Positions 1 to 7,353 of a stretch of DNA of 22,068 nucleotides are shown one piece after another (position 1 is the stretch's first letter; each line of letters begins with the position of its first letter). The position numbers were made by a program, and so were the translations under genes. The DNA is from Flavobacteriales bacterium (GTDB taxonomy: Bacteria > Bacteroidota > Bacteroidia > Flavobacteriales > PHOS-HE28): positions 1 to 22,068 of the forward strand of contig SSGN01000006.1 in the NCBI GenBank assembly GCA_008016945.1, given 5' to 3'. The notes beneath the pieces were generated by a model that saw only the letters and a program-made list of their open reading frames with translations, had not been told where the DNA came from and searched no databases.

Positions 1-59
1 ATTACTGAGCCGGTGATGAAGATCCGGCCGAGCTCAGCGATCTGGACCACTGGGGTGAT

Positions 60-120
60 AGCGTGAAAGGGTGCGAGGCATTTCACCTTCTCACGCTTTT
101 CACCCTTTCACCTTTTCACC
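60..120. repeat. Inverted repeat with TTTCACC-type repeats
   Basis: GTGAAAGGGTG at 63-73 is perfectly complementary to CACCCTTTCAC at 101-111. A competing pair, AGCGTGA (60-66) with TCACGCT (91-97), overlaps it, so the block could fold in two alternative ways. The right half is a run of near-identical TTTCACC/TTCACC units. No T-run follows, so this is not a standard terminator. It looks like a dispersed intergenic repeat, but a second full copy is not present in the window. Confidence 0.6.
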
Positions 121-266
121 ATTGGATCGACCGGTTCTTTCATGCCGTCTCAGTAAGCGTCAAATTCTCAATGAATTTTTCAACCAGGACGCCACCGTAA
201 AATACTTCCGTTATATTCGACACCATGGAAAAGCGTAGCGCCTGTGGAATGAAGCTGCCCGCCGAA

Positions 267-295
267 CGCAGGGGCGCAGGGGCGCAGGGGCGCAG
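267..295. repeat. GC-rich 8-bp tandem repeat (CGCAGGGG)n
   Basis: CGCAGGGG is repeated head to tail three times and followed by a partial fourth copy (CGCAG). The array lies inside the possible 24-codon ORF at 225-299 and about 30 bases before the terminator at 325. Copy number of such an array can change by slippage. Confidence 0.85.
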
Positions 296-324
296 TTAAG
301 GGTACAGTCAGGAAAGGTAGTTCT

Positions 325-360
325 GCCGGTGGGGTGCAAATGTGCCCCACCGGCTTTTTT
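325..360 (+). terminator. Rho-independent terminator
   Basis: A perfect 10-bp stem, GCCGGTGGGG (325-334) with CCCCACCGGC (345-354), encloses a 10-base loop and is followed directly by six T (355-360). Polarity is plus strand only. No recognised gene ends just upstream, so it may end a short transcript begun near the TATATTCG motif at 212-219, or read-through from the left. Confidence 0.75.
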
Positions 361-570
361 GTTGTGCCACCTTCCAACACTCCAGCCCATGGATACCGCA
401 CCACCCTTTGAGGCATAGGTGCCGTGCGCCTTGGCGCACGGCGTTCGCTGCATGGCGAACGGCTTCTCCTGGCCGCCGACAGGGAAGACATGCATGCGTG
501 CTGATCGCACCGTGCATCGTATTTTCATGGACCGGGCCATGCTACCCGGTCAACACGAACTGAACGAACG
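361..570. other. Gene-free leader region with small hairpins
   Basis: No gene is seen here. The stretch carries the paired hairpins at 421-461, and a small hairpin just before the next gene: ACCGGG (531-536) with CCCGGT (545-550). TATTTTCA at 520-527 is a weak match to the Bacteroidota -7 element and could serve the gene at 571, but no -33 TTG stands at the usual distance. Confidence 0.4.
421..461. repeat. Two adjacent perfect hairpins
   Basis: GCCGTGCGCC (421-430) pairs perfectly with GGCGCACGGC (433-442) across a 2-base spacer. It abuts CGTTCGC (442-448), which pairs with GCGAACG (455-461). No T-run follows either stem. The paired arrangement resembles REP/BIME-like extragenic palindromes, but that class assignment is an inference. 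Confidence 0.6.
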
Positions 571-1575
571 ATGAAGCCGAAGGCAACGAAGGTCAAGTGG
601 CCAGGTACCGGCCTCGGCTTTGTGATGGGCTGCTTGTTCTTTGTTGCTGTCCTCCGCTGTGAAGCGCAGGGAAACCTTGTCCCGAATCCAAGTTTCGAAC
701 AAGTCGATACGTGCTTTTCCGGCCTTGGATTTACGGCCGACTACCACCCGGAATCTTGGATGGCCTTCAGTCCAACACCCGACCATCACATGGGCTGCCA
801 ACCGGACGGTTGGTTGACCGACGTCCCCTACAACATCTTCACCTACCAACAGGCGAAGGATGGAATGGCGTATTGCGGGATGTGGTCATTTGCACGTCAG
901 TTCATTAACACCCGGGAAATGGTGGGTGCCCGGTTGATCGAACCGTTGGTAGTCGGGGAGACGTACTACGCCAGCATGTTTGTAAATGCAGCTTACGGTG
1001 GTAGTGAAGAACCCGGATTGGCTATTGACCGTTTCGGAATGGTGTTCAGTGTCGACTCATTCGGTCTGAACAATGCTTTGGATCCGACCTTCGGGTTACG
1101 CAACTATGCCCAAGTGTACTCCCAGGAGGTCATTCTGGACACCGCCGACTGGACGTTGGTTGAGGGGAGCTTTGTGGCGGATTCTGCCTATCAGTTCCTC
1201 GTGATCGGAAATCACTTCAGCGATGCCATGACGGATACGGTCAGGATCGGGCCAGGATACCCATGGGCCTATGTCCTCGTGGATCAGGTGTGTGTATCCG
1301 CAAGCCCCGAGTGCTCGCTGGTGGGAGTGGAGGTGGTCCTATCTGATCCAACACTGGCGTTATGGGTTGAGGCTGAAGAACTGGTCGTTTCCGGAATGGG
1401 TAACCAGGCATGTGACCTGATGATCGTTGATGCGCACGGCAGTGCTGTCGTCAGGCGCTTGGTGCCTGCCGATACAGAACGGCTCCACATCAGTGGTTTG
1501 GCTCAGGGGGTCTACACCGCTGTACTGTCAAGGGAGGATGAGAGGGTCATCAGGAAGTTCGTCGTTGTGAGGTAG
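571..1575 (+). CDS. Secreted protein with C-terminal T9SS-type sorting domain
   Basis: This is a predicted exported protein of 334 residues. A basic N-terminus followed by a hydrophobic stretch (about residues 14-32, ending CEAQG) looks like a signal peptide. The mature protein opens with NLVPNPSFEQ, typical of Bacteroidota surface proteins with a jelly-roll, carbohydrate-binding-like N-terminal domain. The last ~75 residues resemble a short type A T9SS sorting domain, with GLAQGVYTAVL near the end and a final basic β-strand (IRKFVVVR). By family knowledge such proteins cross the outer membrane by T9SS and are anchored or released; the substrate is unknown. There is no recognisable Shine-Dalgarno sequence. 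The gene lies 29 bases before another T9SS-type gene and may share its transcript. I do not recognise a specific function. Confidence 0.8.
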   Translation: MKPKATKVKWPGTGLGFVMGCLFFVAVLRCEAQGNLVPNPSFEQVDTCFSGLGFTADYHPESWMAFSPTPDHHMGCQPDGWLTDVPYNIFTYQQAKDGMAYCGMWSFARQFINTREMVGARLIEPLVVGETYYASMFVNAAYGGSEEPGLAIDRFGMVFSVDSFGLNNALDPTFGLRNYAQVYSQEVILDTADWTLVEGSFVADSAYQFLVIGNHFSDAMTDTVRIGPGYPWAYVLVDQVCVSASPECSLVGVEVVLSDPTLALWVEAEELVVSGMGNQACDLMIVDAHGSAVVRRLVPADTERLHISGLAQGVYTAVLSREDERVIRKFVVVR

Positions 1576-1584
1576 CAGATGTCT

Positions 1585-1604
1585 GGTCTTCCAAATTGAA
1601 GACC
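1585..1604. repeat. Perfect inverted repeat abutting a start codon
   Basis: GGTCTTC (1585-1591) and GAAGACC (1598-1604) form a 7-bp perfect stem with a 6-base loop, and the next base begins ATG 1605. In the mRNA this would put a hairpin directly against the initiation codon of the S74/T9SS gene. No T-run follows, so it is not a terminator. A role in translation control or protein binding is only a possibility. Confidence 0.5.
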
Positions 1605-4076
1605 ATGAGAAGTGACCAATTGAAGAGTATGGCAATGGCTATGGCCATGGCCTTCTCCAGCGGCTTTTGCATAGCACAGACCACCGAGAGCGACAACAAC
1701 GCCAGTTTTCCAACGTCGTACACGGGTTGGGACGCTGCGAGTTCGCAGCCTCTGCGTGTGATGCACAACGGCAACTATCCGATCCAATGGTGGACGGACA
1801 GTCTGCATCGTATGCAACTCTACCACACGATGCCGCTGTCGACGATCAACGGCTTCGCGAACATCAAACGGAACGGGTACCTGGCGGTGAGCCCGGTGGA
1901 GAACTTTTATGCCAACCCCGGCCCGTTCACCCGGCTGCACCTGGTGGATAGCGGCGCTGCCGTCGTGAACTATGCCCAGGACTTCGGCTTCCGCCCCTGG
2001 ATGCGCAACGGCGTGACCATGACCGGCAACTCCGACCAGATGTACATCGGCCACAAGTACGCGTATGTGGATTCCACCGACTACACCTCCGGCGAGATCA
2101 ACGACCGCTCCGATGCCGTGATCGAGTGGAGCGACAACCCGGATGATTCGCCTTGGGGAACGGACCGGCTGCGATTCATGTTCACCAACGACTATCAGGT
2201 ATCATCGTCGAAGACATACGGTGCCCGCAGCCTGGAGGGCATGGAGGCCATGCGCATCCATATTCCAACCGACACCACGGCCAATGTGGGCATCGGCGAC
2301 TTTTTCAGGGCGGGGGTGATCAATGGGCAGATCGAGGACCCCACCGAAAAACTGCACGTGAACGACGGCACGGTACGGATCGATAGCCTGATCCCGGACT
2401 ACAACAACGACACGCTCACCAGGGTGGTGATGGCGGACGGCACCGGACGGTTGCATTGGCGACGGATCAGCACCTGGCCTCAACCACCTGGGGGTGGCGG
2501 AGATTGTGATTGGACAGCCGATCCCGCGACCAACAGGCTTTACACCGCACATATACCCGTTGGAACTGGTGCCGCCAACTGCCCGGAAAAGGATTGGAAG
2601 GTAGGGGTGGGAACCTCCGCGATCGACTTCAAGCTTGATGTGCGGCATACGGAGGAGGATGTGCCACTCAATGGTGGGATCAATTCGGAGTTCTTCGCCG
2701 AACCAACGGGTTGGTCGTATGGGATATTTACCAAGGTCAAACCAGTCTCTTCATCCCTGTGGTCCGCGGCCGGTGTACAAAGCGAGGTGGCGGCAATTGA
2801 TGAAGTAGGTTACGGGGTGTATGGCATTGCGAACTCCGCCTCGCCGGAAGGTGTTACAGTAGAGATCAACGGTGTGTACGGATTAGCCCGGACGCCGACG
2901 GACGGATCCATACTGACTCGGGCGTACGGAGCCCGTGGCCAGATCGAAGGTCGCACGGGAGGAACCACGGCCAACGCGTATGGTCTCTATGGTAAATCTG
3001 CCAACAGCGGTGGAACCCTGCAGAACAGCTATGGTTGCTACGGCTTTTCGTCCATTTCCAGCGGTAGCAGCACCCGGGCATGTGGGTTGTACGGGGAAAG
3101 CACAGTGAATAGCTCCGGCACCACCACGGACAGTTACGGGGTCTATGCGAGATCCGGGGGGTCGGTCTCGGTGCCTCCGCGGATAACGAACAGCTACGGG
3201 TTGTACGCCCAAGGAGTGAACGGTGTCAACAATTACAGTGTGTACGGTGTGGCACCTACGGGTGGTACGACCAACTGGGCCGGTTTCTTCACGGGTCCTA
3301 TCATGGTCAACAGCATCGTGGTACCATGCGACGAACAGTTGAAGACGAATGTCGAGGACGTGGAGGATGCCGTTGGCCTGTTGATGCAACTTCGGCCTCG
3401 AACCTACACCTACCGGCATGAGGAGTACCCACAGATGGCCCTGCCGCAGGGCGTACGCTACGGGTTCTTGTCCGGCGAGGTACAGTCGGTGCTCCCCCAA
3501 CTCACCAGGCCGGTGCACCAACCCGAAGTGCTTGACTCATTGGGCGGGGTGGAGACCGCTGGGGTTGATTTTCTCGGCATGAGCCCATTGGATATCATCC
3601 CACTGACGGTAGGAGCGATACAGGAACAGCAGCGTAAGATGGTGGCGCAAGACCAGGCGCTTACCGCCCATCAAGCGACCATCGAAGACCTCCTTGTACG
3701 TCTGGATCACCTCGAACAAGCCCTCGCCGCCTGCTGCGCCAACCCCGACGGCGGCCGGGTTCTGCAACAGCCCACTCCGGCACCCACCGTACTGCCCGTG
3801 GATGATGCCACCGGCGATGACAAGCTCCGCATCCAGCCCAACCCCTTCAACGAGGGCACCACGGTGTTCTACACGCTCGATCGTGGCGGCCGCACCCAGC
3901 TGCTGGCCAACAGCAGCGATGGCCGCGACCTGCGCGTGTTGCAAGAAGCCCACTTGGAGGCCGGCAGTTACCAGTACCAGTGGAACACTGCCTCACTGGC
4001 ACCGGGTATGTACTACGTTACGCTGCTGCTGGATGGCCAGCCCGTGGTGAAGAAGGCCGTGAAGGTGGATCGGTAG
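1605..4076 (+). CDS. T9SS-secreted tail-fibre-like protein with S74 chaperone domain
   Basis: An 823-residue predicted surface protein. The start at ATG 1605 is preferred to the TTG at 1596 because it gives a compact signal peptide ending FCIAQ. The middle (about 430-560) has irregular β-strand repeats built on YG(L/V/C)Y, as in tail fibres. Residues 575-664 match the intramolecular chaperone auto-processing domain (Peptidase_S74): CDEQLK, then LRPRTYTY and YGFLSGEVQ. In phage endosialidases the opening motif is usually SDERLK with a Ser-Lys pair for self-cleavage; here the Ser position is Cys575, with Lys580 kept. A coiled coil (about 671-708) follows, then a T9SS sorting domain (740-823) with QPNPF and LAPGMYYVTL. 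Trimeric assembly is likely by family analogy. Whether it self-cleaves is open. Confidence 0.85.
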   Translation: MRSDQLKSMAMAMAMAFSSGFCIAQTTESDNNASFPTSYTGWDAASSQPLRVMHNGNYPIQWWTDSLHRMQLYHTMPLSTINGFANIKRNGYLAVSPVENFYANPGPFTRLHLVDSGAAVVNYAQDFGFRPWMRNGVTMTGNSDQMYIGHKYAYVDSTDYTSGEINDRSDAVIEWSDNPDDSPWGTDRLRFMFTNDYQVSSSKTYGARSLEGMEAMRIHIPTDTTANVGIGDFFRAGVINGQIEDPTEKLHVNDGTVRIDSLIPDYNNDTLTRVVMADGTGRLHWRRISTWPQPPGGGGDCDWTADPATNRLYTAHIPVGTGAANCPEKDWKVGVGTSAIDFKLDVRHTEEDVPLNGGINSEFFAEPTGWSYGIFTKVKPVSSSLWSAAGVQSEVAAIDEVGYGVYGIANSASPEGVTVEINGVYGLARTPTDGSILTRAYGARGQIEGRTGGTTANAYGLYGKSANSGGTLQNSYGCYGFSSISSGSSTRACGLYGESTVNSSGTTTDSYGVYARSGGSVSVPPRITNSYGLYAQGVNGVNNYSVYGVAPTGGTTNWAGFFTGPIMVNSIVVPCDEQLKTNVEDVEDAVGLLMQLRPRTYTYRHEEYPQMALPQGVRYGFLSGEVQSVLPQLTRPVHQPEVLDSLGGVETAGVDFLGMSPLDIIPLTVGAIQEQQRKMVAQDQALTAHQATIEDLLVRLDHLEQALAACCANPDGGRVLQQPTPAPTVLPVDDATGDDKLRIQPNPFNEGTTVFYTLDRGGRTQLLANSSDGRDLRVLQEAHLEAGSYQYQWNTASLAPGMYYVTLLLDGQPVVKKAVKVDR

Positions 4077-4095
4077 ACCTTGCGAGGTATTCAGT

Positions 4096-4132
4096 AGCGG
4101 CCCGGAGACGAATGCTCCGGCCGCTGCGTTTT
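4096..4132 (+). terminator. Rho-independent terminator after the S74/T9SS gene
   Basis: The left arm AGCGGCCCGGAG (4096-4107) pairs with CTCCGGCCGCT (4115-4125) with one bulged C, over a 7-base loop. GCG and four T follow (4129-4132). It begins 20 bases after the stop codon at 4076 and separates the surface-protein genes from the glycosyltransferase genes. Confidence 0.75.
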
Positions 4133-4173
4133 CCATGATCGCCGGAAGCTCCGCATCTTCACGCCATCATCCC

Positions 4174-5286
4174 ATGCCCCGCGCCATTGTAGCCGTCACC
4201 AACGACCTCAGCACCGACAACCGCGTGCACCGCACCTGCACCGTGTTGCAGGCGCTGGGCCATGATGTCCTGCTCGTGGGCCGTGCGCTGCCGGGCTCGC
4301 TTCCGTTGGATCGGCCGTACGCCACCCAGCGCATGCGGCTGCTCTTCCGCCGGGGGGCGCTTTTCTACGCGGAGTACAACGTGCGGTTGTTCCTGCTGCT
4401 GCTCTTCGCGCGGTGCGGCTTGGTGGTGGCGAACGATCTGGATACGTTGCCGGCCTCGTTCCTGGCGGCGCGCTTGCGGGGGAAGGAGCTGGTGTACGAC
4501 AGCCACGAGTTCTACACCGAAGTGCCCGAACTGGTGGGCCGCCCGGCGGTGCGGCGGGTGTGGCTCGCCATCGAACGGTGGATCTTCCCGAAGCTGCGGC
4601 ACATCATCACCGTGAACGACAGCATCGCCAACGCCTACGCCGAACGGTATGGGAAGCGGCCTGCCGTGGTGCGGAACATCCCTATGCCCAGGGACCTCGG
4701 CCCCCTGCCAACGCGCCGCGAACTGGACCTTCCTGAGGATCGTTTCATCCTTATCCTGCAAGGCAGTGGCATCAACGTGCAGCGCGGGGGCGAGGAGGCG
4801 GTGGAGGCCATGCGCGAACTGCCCGGCTGCCTGCTGCTGCTCGTGGGCGGTGGCGATGCCTGGCCCGTGCTGCAACGCATGGTGAAGGACCTTGCCCTGG
4901 ACGACCGCGTACGCATGCTGCCGCGCATGCCCTACGAACGCATGATGCAGTACACGCGCAATGCGGACCTGGGTCTTTCGTTGGACAAGGACACCAACCT
5001 GAACTACCGCTTCAGCCTGCCCAACAAGCTGTTCGACTACTTCCGCGCGTCCATCCCCGCGCTGGTGACGGACCTGCCCGAGGTGGCGGGCATCGTGCGG
5101 AAGTACGATGCGGGCATCGTGCTGCCGCATGCACACCCCGATGCCATCGCCCATGCGGTGCGCGCGCTTATGGCCGATGCTCCGCGCCGGGAGGCCCTTC
5201 GGCGGAATGCTATTTTCGCGGCCGCTTCGCTGGACGGTTCCCGCGAACAGGACGCGCTGAAGGCCGTTCTCCAAGGGCTTGGTTGA
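4174..5286 (+). CDS. Glycosyltransferase, GT-B fold, family 4-like
   Basis: A predicted cytoplasmic or membrane-associated sugar transferase of 370 residues using a nucleotide-activated sugar donor. ATG 4174 is chosen because MPRAIVAVTNDLSTDNRVHR is the expected first β-strand and loop. An in-frame ATG at 4135 would add 13 low-quality residues and lies only 3 bases after the terminator. The N-terminal half has VVANDLDTLPAS and YDSHEFYTEVPEL, as in group 1 transferases. The C-terminal half has the donor-side pattern (LLLVGGGDAW, then LPNKLFDYFRASIPALVTDLPE). The acceptor and sugar cannot be told from sequence. It overlaps the next glycosyltransferase gene by 8 bases, so the two are probably co-translated and work on the same glycan. 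Confidence 0.85.
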   Translation: MPRAIVAVTNDLSTDNRVHRTCTVLQALGHDVLLVGRALPGSLPLDRPYATQRMRLLFRRGALFYAEYNVRLFLLLLFARCGLVVANDLDTLPASFLAARLRGKELVYDSHEFYTEVPELVGRPAVRRVWLAIERWIFPKLRHIITVNDSIANAYAERYGKRPAVVRNIPMPRDLGPLPTRRELDLPEDRFILILQGSGINVQRGGEEAVEAMRELPGCLLLLVGGGDAWPVLQRMVKDLALDDRVRMLPRMPYERMMQYTRNADLGLSLDKDTNLNYRFSLPNKLFDYFRASIPALVTDLPEVAGIVRKYDAGIVLPHAHPDAIAHAVRALMADAPRREALRRNAIFAAASLDGSREQDALKAVLQGLG

Positions 5287-6394
5287 GCAACACCTCCATA
5301 TCATCAGCTTCGATGTACCGGCACCGCCGGACTACGGTGGCGTGATCGATGTGTACTACAAGGCCAAGGCGCTGGCCGAGGCGGGGGCCAAGGTGCACCT
5401 GCATTGTTTCGAGTACGGGCGCGGCCGGGGGAAGGAGCTGGAACGGTTCTGCGCATCGGTGCATTACTATCCCCGCCACACCGGCAAGCACCAACTGTTA
5501 CACGCCTTGCCCTATGTGGTGGTGAGCCGCCGGAGCGAGGCGCTCATGGGCCGGCTGTTGAAGGATGCGCATCCCATCCTCTTCGAAGGCCTGCATAGCT
5601 GTTACCACCTGGGTGATCCGCGGCTGCAAGGGCGCAGGCGGTTGGTACGCGCCCACAACGTGGAGCACGACTATTACACGGCGTTGGCCAAGGCGGAGGG
5701 TAATGCCTTCCGCCGCACCTACTTCTTGAACGAGGCCCGCAAGCTCCTGCGTTTCGAGCCGGTGCTGTGCGAAGCGGACCACATCCTCGCGATCAGCCCC
5801 AAGGACCAGGCCTACTTCGACGGGCATTTCAAACACGTGTCGCACATTCCGGCCTTCCATGCCTGCGATAGGGTGGAGGTGGCCGATGGCCTGGGTGATT
5901 TCGCCTTCTACCACGGTGCGCTGGGTGTGCCGGAGAACGACATGGCGGCGCTGTTCCTCGTGCAGAAGGTGTTCAAGGGAGCGCCGGTGAAGCTGGTGAT
6001 CGCCGGCAGCAACGCCAGTCGGGCGTTGAAGCGCGCGGTGGCCTTGGCGCCGAACGTGGAGCTGCGCGAGGGGCTCACGACAACGGAGATCCAGGACCTG
6101 GTGCGCGCGGCCCAGGTGAATGTGCTGCCCACCTTCCAAGCCACGGGCATCAAACTCAAGCTGCTCCTCTGCCTGTACACCGGCCGCCATGTGGTGTGCA
6201 ACACGCCCATGGTGGAAGGCACCGGGCTGGCCGAGCTCTGCCATGTGCACGATCGCGCAGAAGCCATGCGCACGAGCATCCTGGCCTGCATGGGCACACC
6301 GGCGAACGGGCAGGCCATCGAGAAGCGCGTGGAAGTGCTGGAGGAGCGGTTCAGCAACCGGCGCAACGCGGAACGGATCCTGCGGCTGCTATGA
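5279..6394 (+). CDS. Glycosyltransferase family protein (GT-B, group 1-like)
   Basis: A 371-residue protein related to group 1 glycosyltransferases. The N-terminus HIISFDVPAPPDYGGVIDVY has the substrate-binding glycine loop. LVRAHNVEHDYY is characteristic of the acceptor-side domain. The C-terminal half has LVIAGSNAS and TFQATGIKLKLLLCL, corresponding to the donor-binding region. No ATG lies near the expected start, and the only suitable codon is TTG 5279, which overlaps the end of the upstream gene by 8 bases. Translational coupling would help such a weak start. The pair likely builds a surface polysaccharide or glycan; the linkage is unknown. The stop at 6394 faces ftsE, 35 bases away on the opposite strand. 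Confidence 0.8.
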   Translation: MVEQHLHIISFDVPAPPDYGGVIDVYYKAKALAEAGAKVHLHCFEYGRGRGKELERFCASVHYYPRHTGKHQLLHALPYVVVSRRSEALMGRLLKDAHPILFEGLHSCYHLGDPRLQGRRRLVRAHNVEHDYYTALAKAEGNAFRRTYFLNEARKLLRFEPVLCEADHILAISPKDQAYFDGHFKHVSHIPAFHACDRVEVADGLGDFAFYHGALGVPENDMAALFLVQKVFKGAPVKLVIAGSNASRALKRAVALAPNVELREGLTTTEIQDLVRAAQVNVLPTFQATGIKLKLLLCLYTGRHVVCNTPMVEGTGLAELCHVHDRAEAMRTSILACMGTPANGQAIEKRVEVLEERFSNRRNAERILRLL

Positions 6395-6429
6395 CCCCTG
6401 CCGCCTTTCGAGGCCCGATGGGCCGTGGA

Positions 6430-7119
6430 CTAGGCTTGCGCCGCCGCGCTTAACTCCAGCAGCTTCGAGTCCTCGCAACGCACCACGCGCGTGTTGAATT
6501 TCTTCATGTGCGTGTAGTCGTGCGTGGCCATGATCACGCTACGCCCCGTGTGGCTGATCTCGAACAGCAGGTCCAGGATCTCGCCGGTGGTCTCGGGGTC
6601 CAGGTTGCCGGTGGGTTCGTCGGCAAGGATCAGCTCAGGGTCGTTCAAGAGCGCCCGGGCGATGCTCACGCGTTGCTGTTCGCCGCCGCTCAGCTCGTGC
6701 GGCATCTTGTAGCCCTTGGTGCTGAGCCCCACCTTCTCCAGCACTTGCTGCACCCGCTCGTCCATGCGCTTGGTGTCCGTCCAGCCGGTGGCTTTCAGCA
6801 CGAAGAGCAGGTTCTCGTTCACACTACGGTCCGTGAGCAGTTGGAAGTCCTGGAACACGATGCCGATCTTCCGGCGCAGGAACGGGATCTGCGACCGTTT
6901 CAGCTTGCGCAGGTCGAAGCCGCAGCAATGGCCCTCGCCCTCATGCAGCGGAAGGTCGCCGTACAGGGTGCGCAACAAGCTGCTCTTGCCGGTGCCGGTA
7001 CGTCCCACCAGGTACAGGAACTCGCCTTTGTACACGGTGAAGTCCACATTGTTCAGGATCAGGTTCTCGCGCTGAAAGATCCGAACGCCGTGAAGCAGGA
7101 TGATGGGTGAGCCTTCCAT
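6430..7119 (-). CDS. ftsE: FtsE-type ABC transporter ATP-binding protein
   Basis: A 229-residue ABC ATPase, full length for FtsE. It has Walker [10 protein letters not shown] (39-47), signature LSGGEQQR (143-150), Walker B LILADEP (163-169) and the switch His in MATHD (His200). FtsE works with the membrane protein FtsX at the division site to control peptidoglycan hydrolases; ftsX is not in the window. FtsE is favoured over LolD-type ATPases by the N-terminal pattern ([17 protein letters not shown]) and by the [12 protein letters not shown] region. The start ATG at 7119 was chosen by this N-terminus. The open frame continues far upstream (to 10458), but that part is antisense to the TPR gene and is not coding. 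Confidence 0.88.
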   Translation of the reverse strand: MEGSPIILLHGVRIFQRENLILNNVDFTVYKGEFLYLVGRTGTGKSSLLRTLYGDLPLHEGEGHCCGFDLRKLKRSQIPFLRRKIGIVFQDFQLLTDRSVNENLLFVLKATGWTDTKRMDERVQQVLEKVGLSTKGYKMPHELSGGEQQRVSIARALLNDPELILADEPTGNLDPETTGEILDLLFEISHTGRSVIMATHDYTHMKKFNTRVVRCEDSKLLELSAAAQA

Positions 7120-7145
7120 TCGATGGATTTCTGATGGCCGATCGT

Positions 7146-7195
7146 CGATCCCTGATCGCTGGTGGGCTGGTCGTACCCCAGCGGGGCAGGGATCG
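7146..7195. repeat. Long two-part hairpin in the ftsE / TPR divergent region
   Basis: CGATCCCTG (7146-7154) pairs with CAGGGATCG (7187-7195). Inside it, CGCTGG (7157-7162) pairs with CCAGCG (7178-7183), giving a 15-bp interrupted stem. It lies between divergent ftsE and the TPR gene and has no T-run. Just downstream, ATGGGAAAT occurs twice 15 bases apart (about 7200-7223). The structure could be a regulatory site for both genes or a repeat-element copy. Confidence 0.6.
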
Positions 7196-7353
7196 GCAAT
7201 GGGAAATGAGCGATGGGAAATTCCGGAACGAAGGTTGCCGTTATCCTTCAGGATGGATGGACCGATCGGAGGATCACGTGAACACGCGCGCGTGGATAAG
7301 TGCGACGCATTCCCGCCGATCGCCCCTCTGGCTCCCAAGAACTTTGATCCCAG

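Larger units (their letters stand above)
1..324. other. Repeat-rich region without a convincing complete gene
   Basis: No complete gene is supported here. The first ~65 bases could be the end of a neighbouring gene in either direction. On the minus strand, codons such as GAG CTC GGC CGG ATC TTC ATC ACC GGC run off the left edge and look like the codon use of this genome. On the plus strand, an open frame stops at the TGA at 64-66. The choice cannot be made without more sequence. The rest holds an inverted-repeat block (60-120), a TATATTCG promoter-like octamer at 212-219, a possible 24-codon ORF (ATG 225 to TAA 297-299) and an 8-bp tandem repeat, each treated separately. Confidence 0.5.

Noticed and set aside
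1..86. Partial gene at the left edge, on either strand
   Set aside because: Both strands have an open frame of about 20-28 codons. The minus-strand codons look more like this genome, but neither peptide is recognisable, so no CDS is called.
60..120. CRISPR array from the TTTCACC repeats
   Set aside because: The units are only 6-9 bases with no regular spacers, and no cas gene is present.
342..563. A 73-codon plus-strand frame in the leader region
   Set aside because: The peptide is Arg/Pro/Cys-rich without structure, runs through the hairpins at 421-461, and begins inside the terminator loop.
6412..6424. Hairpin GGCCC-GAT-GGGCC between the second glycosyltransferase gene and ftsE as a terminator
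   Set aside because: The stem is only 5 bp with no T-run on either strand.
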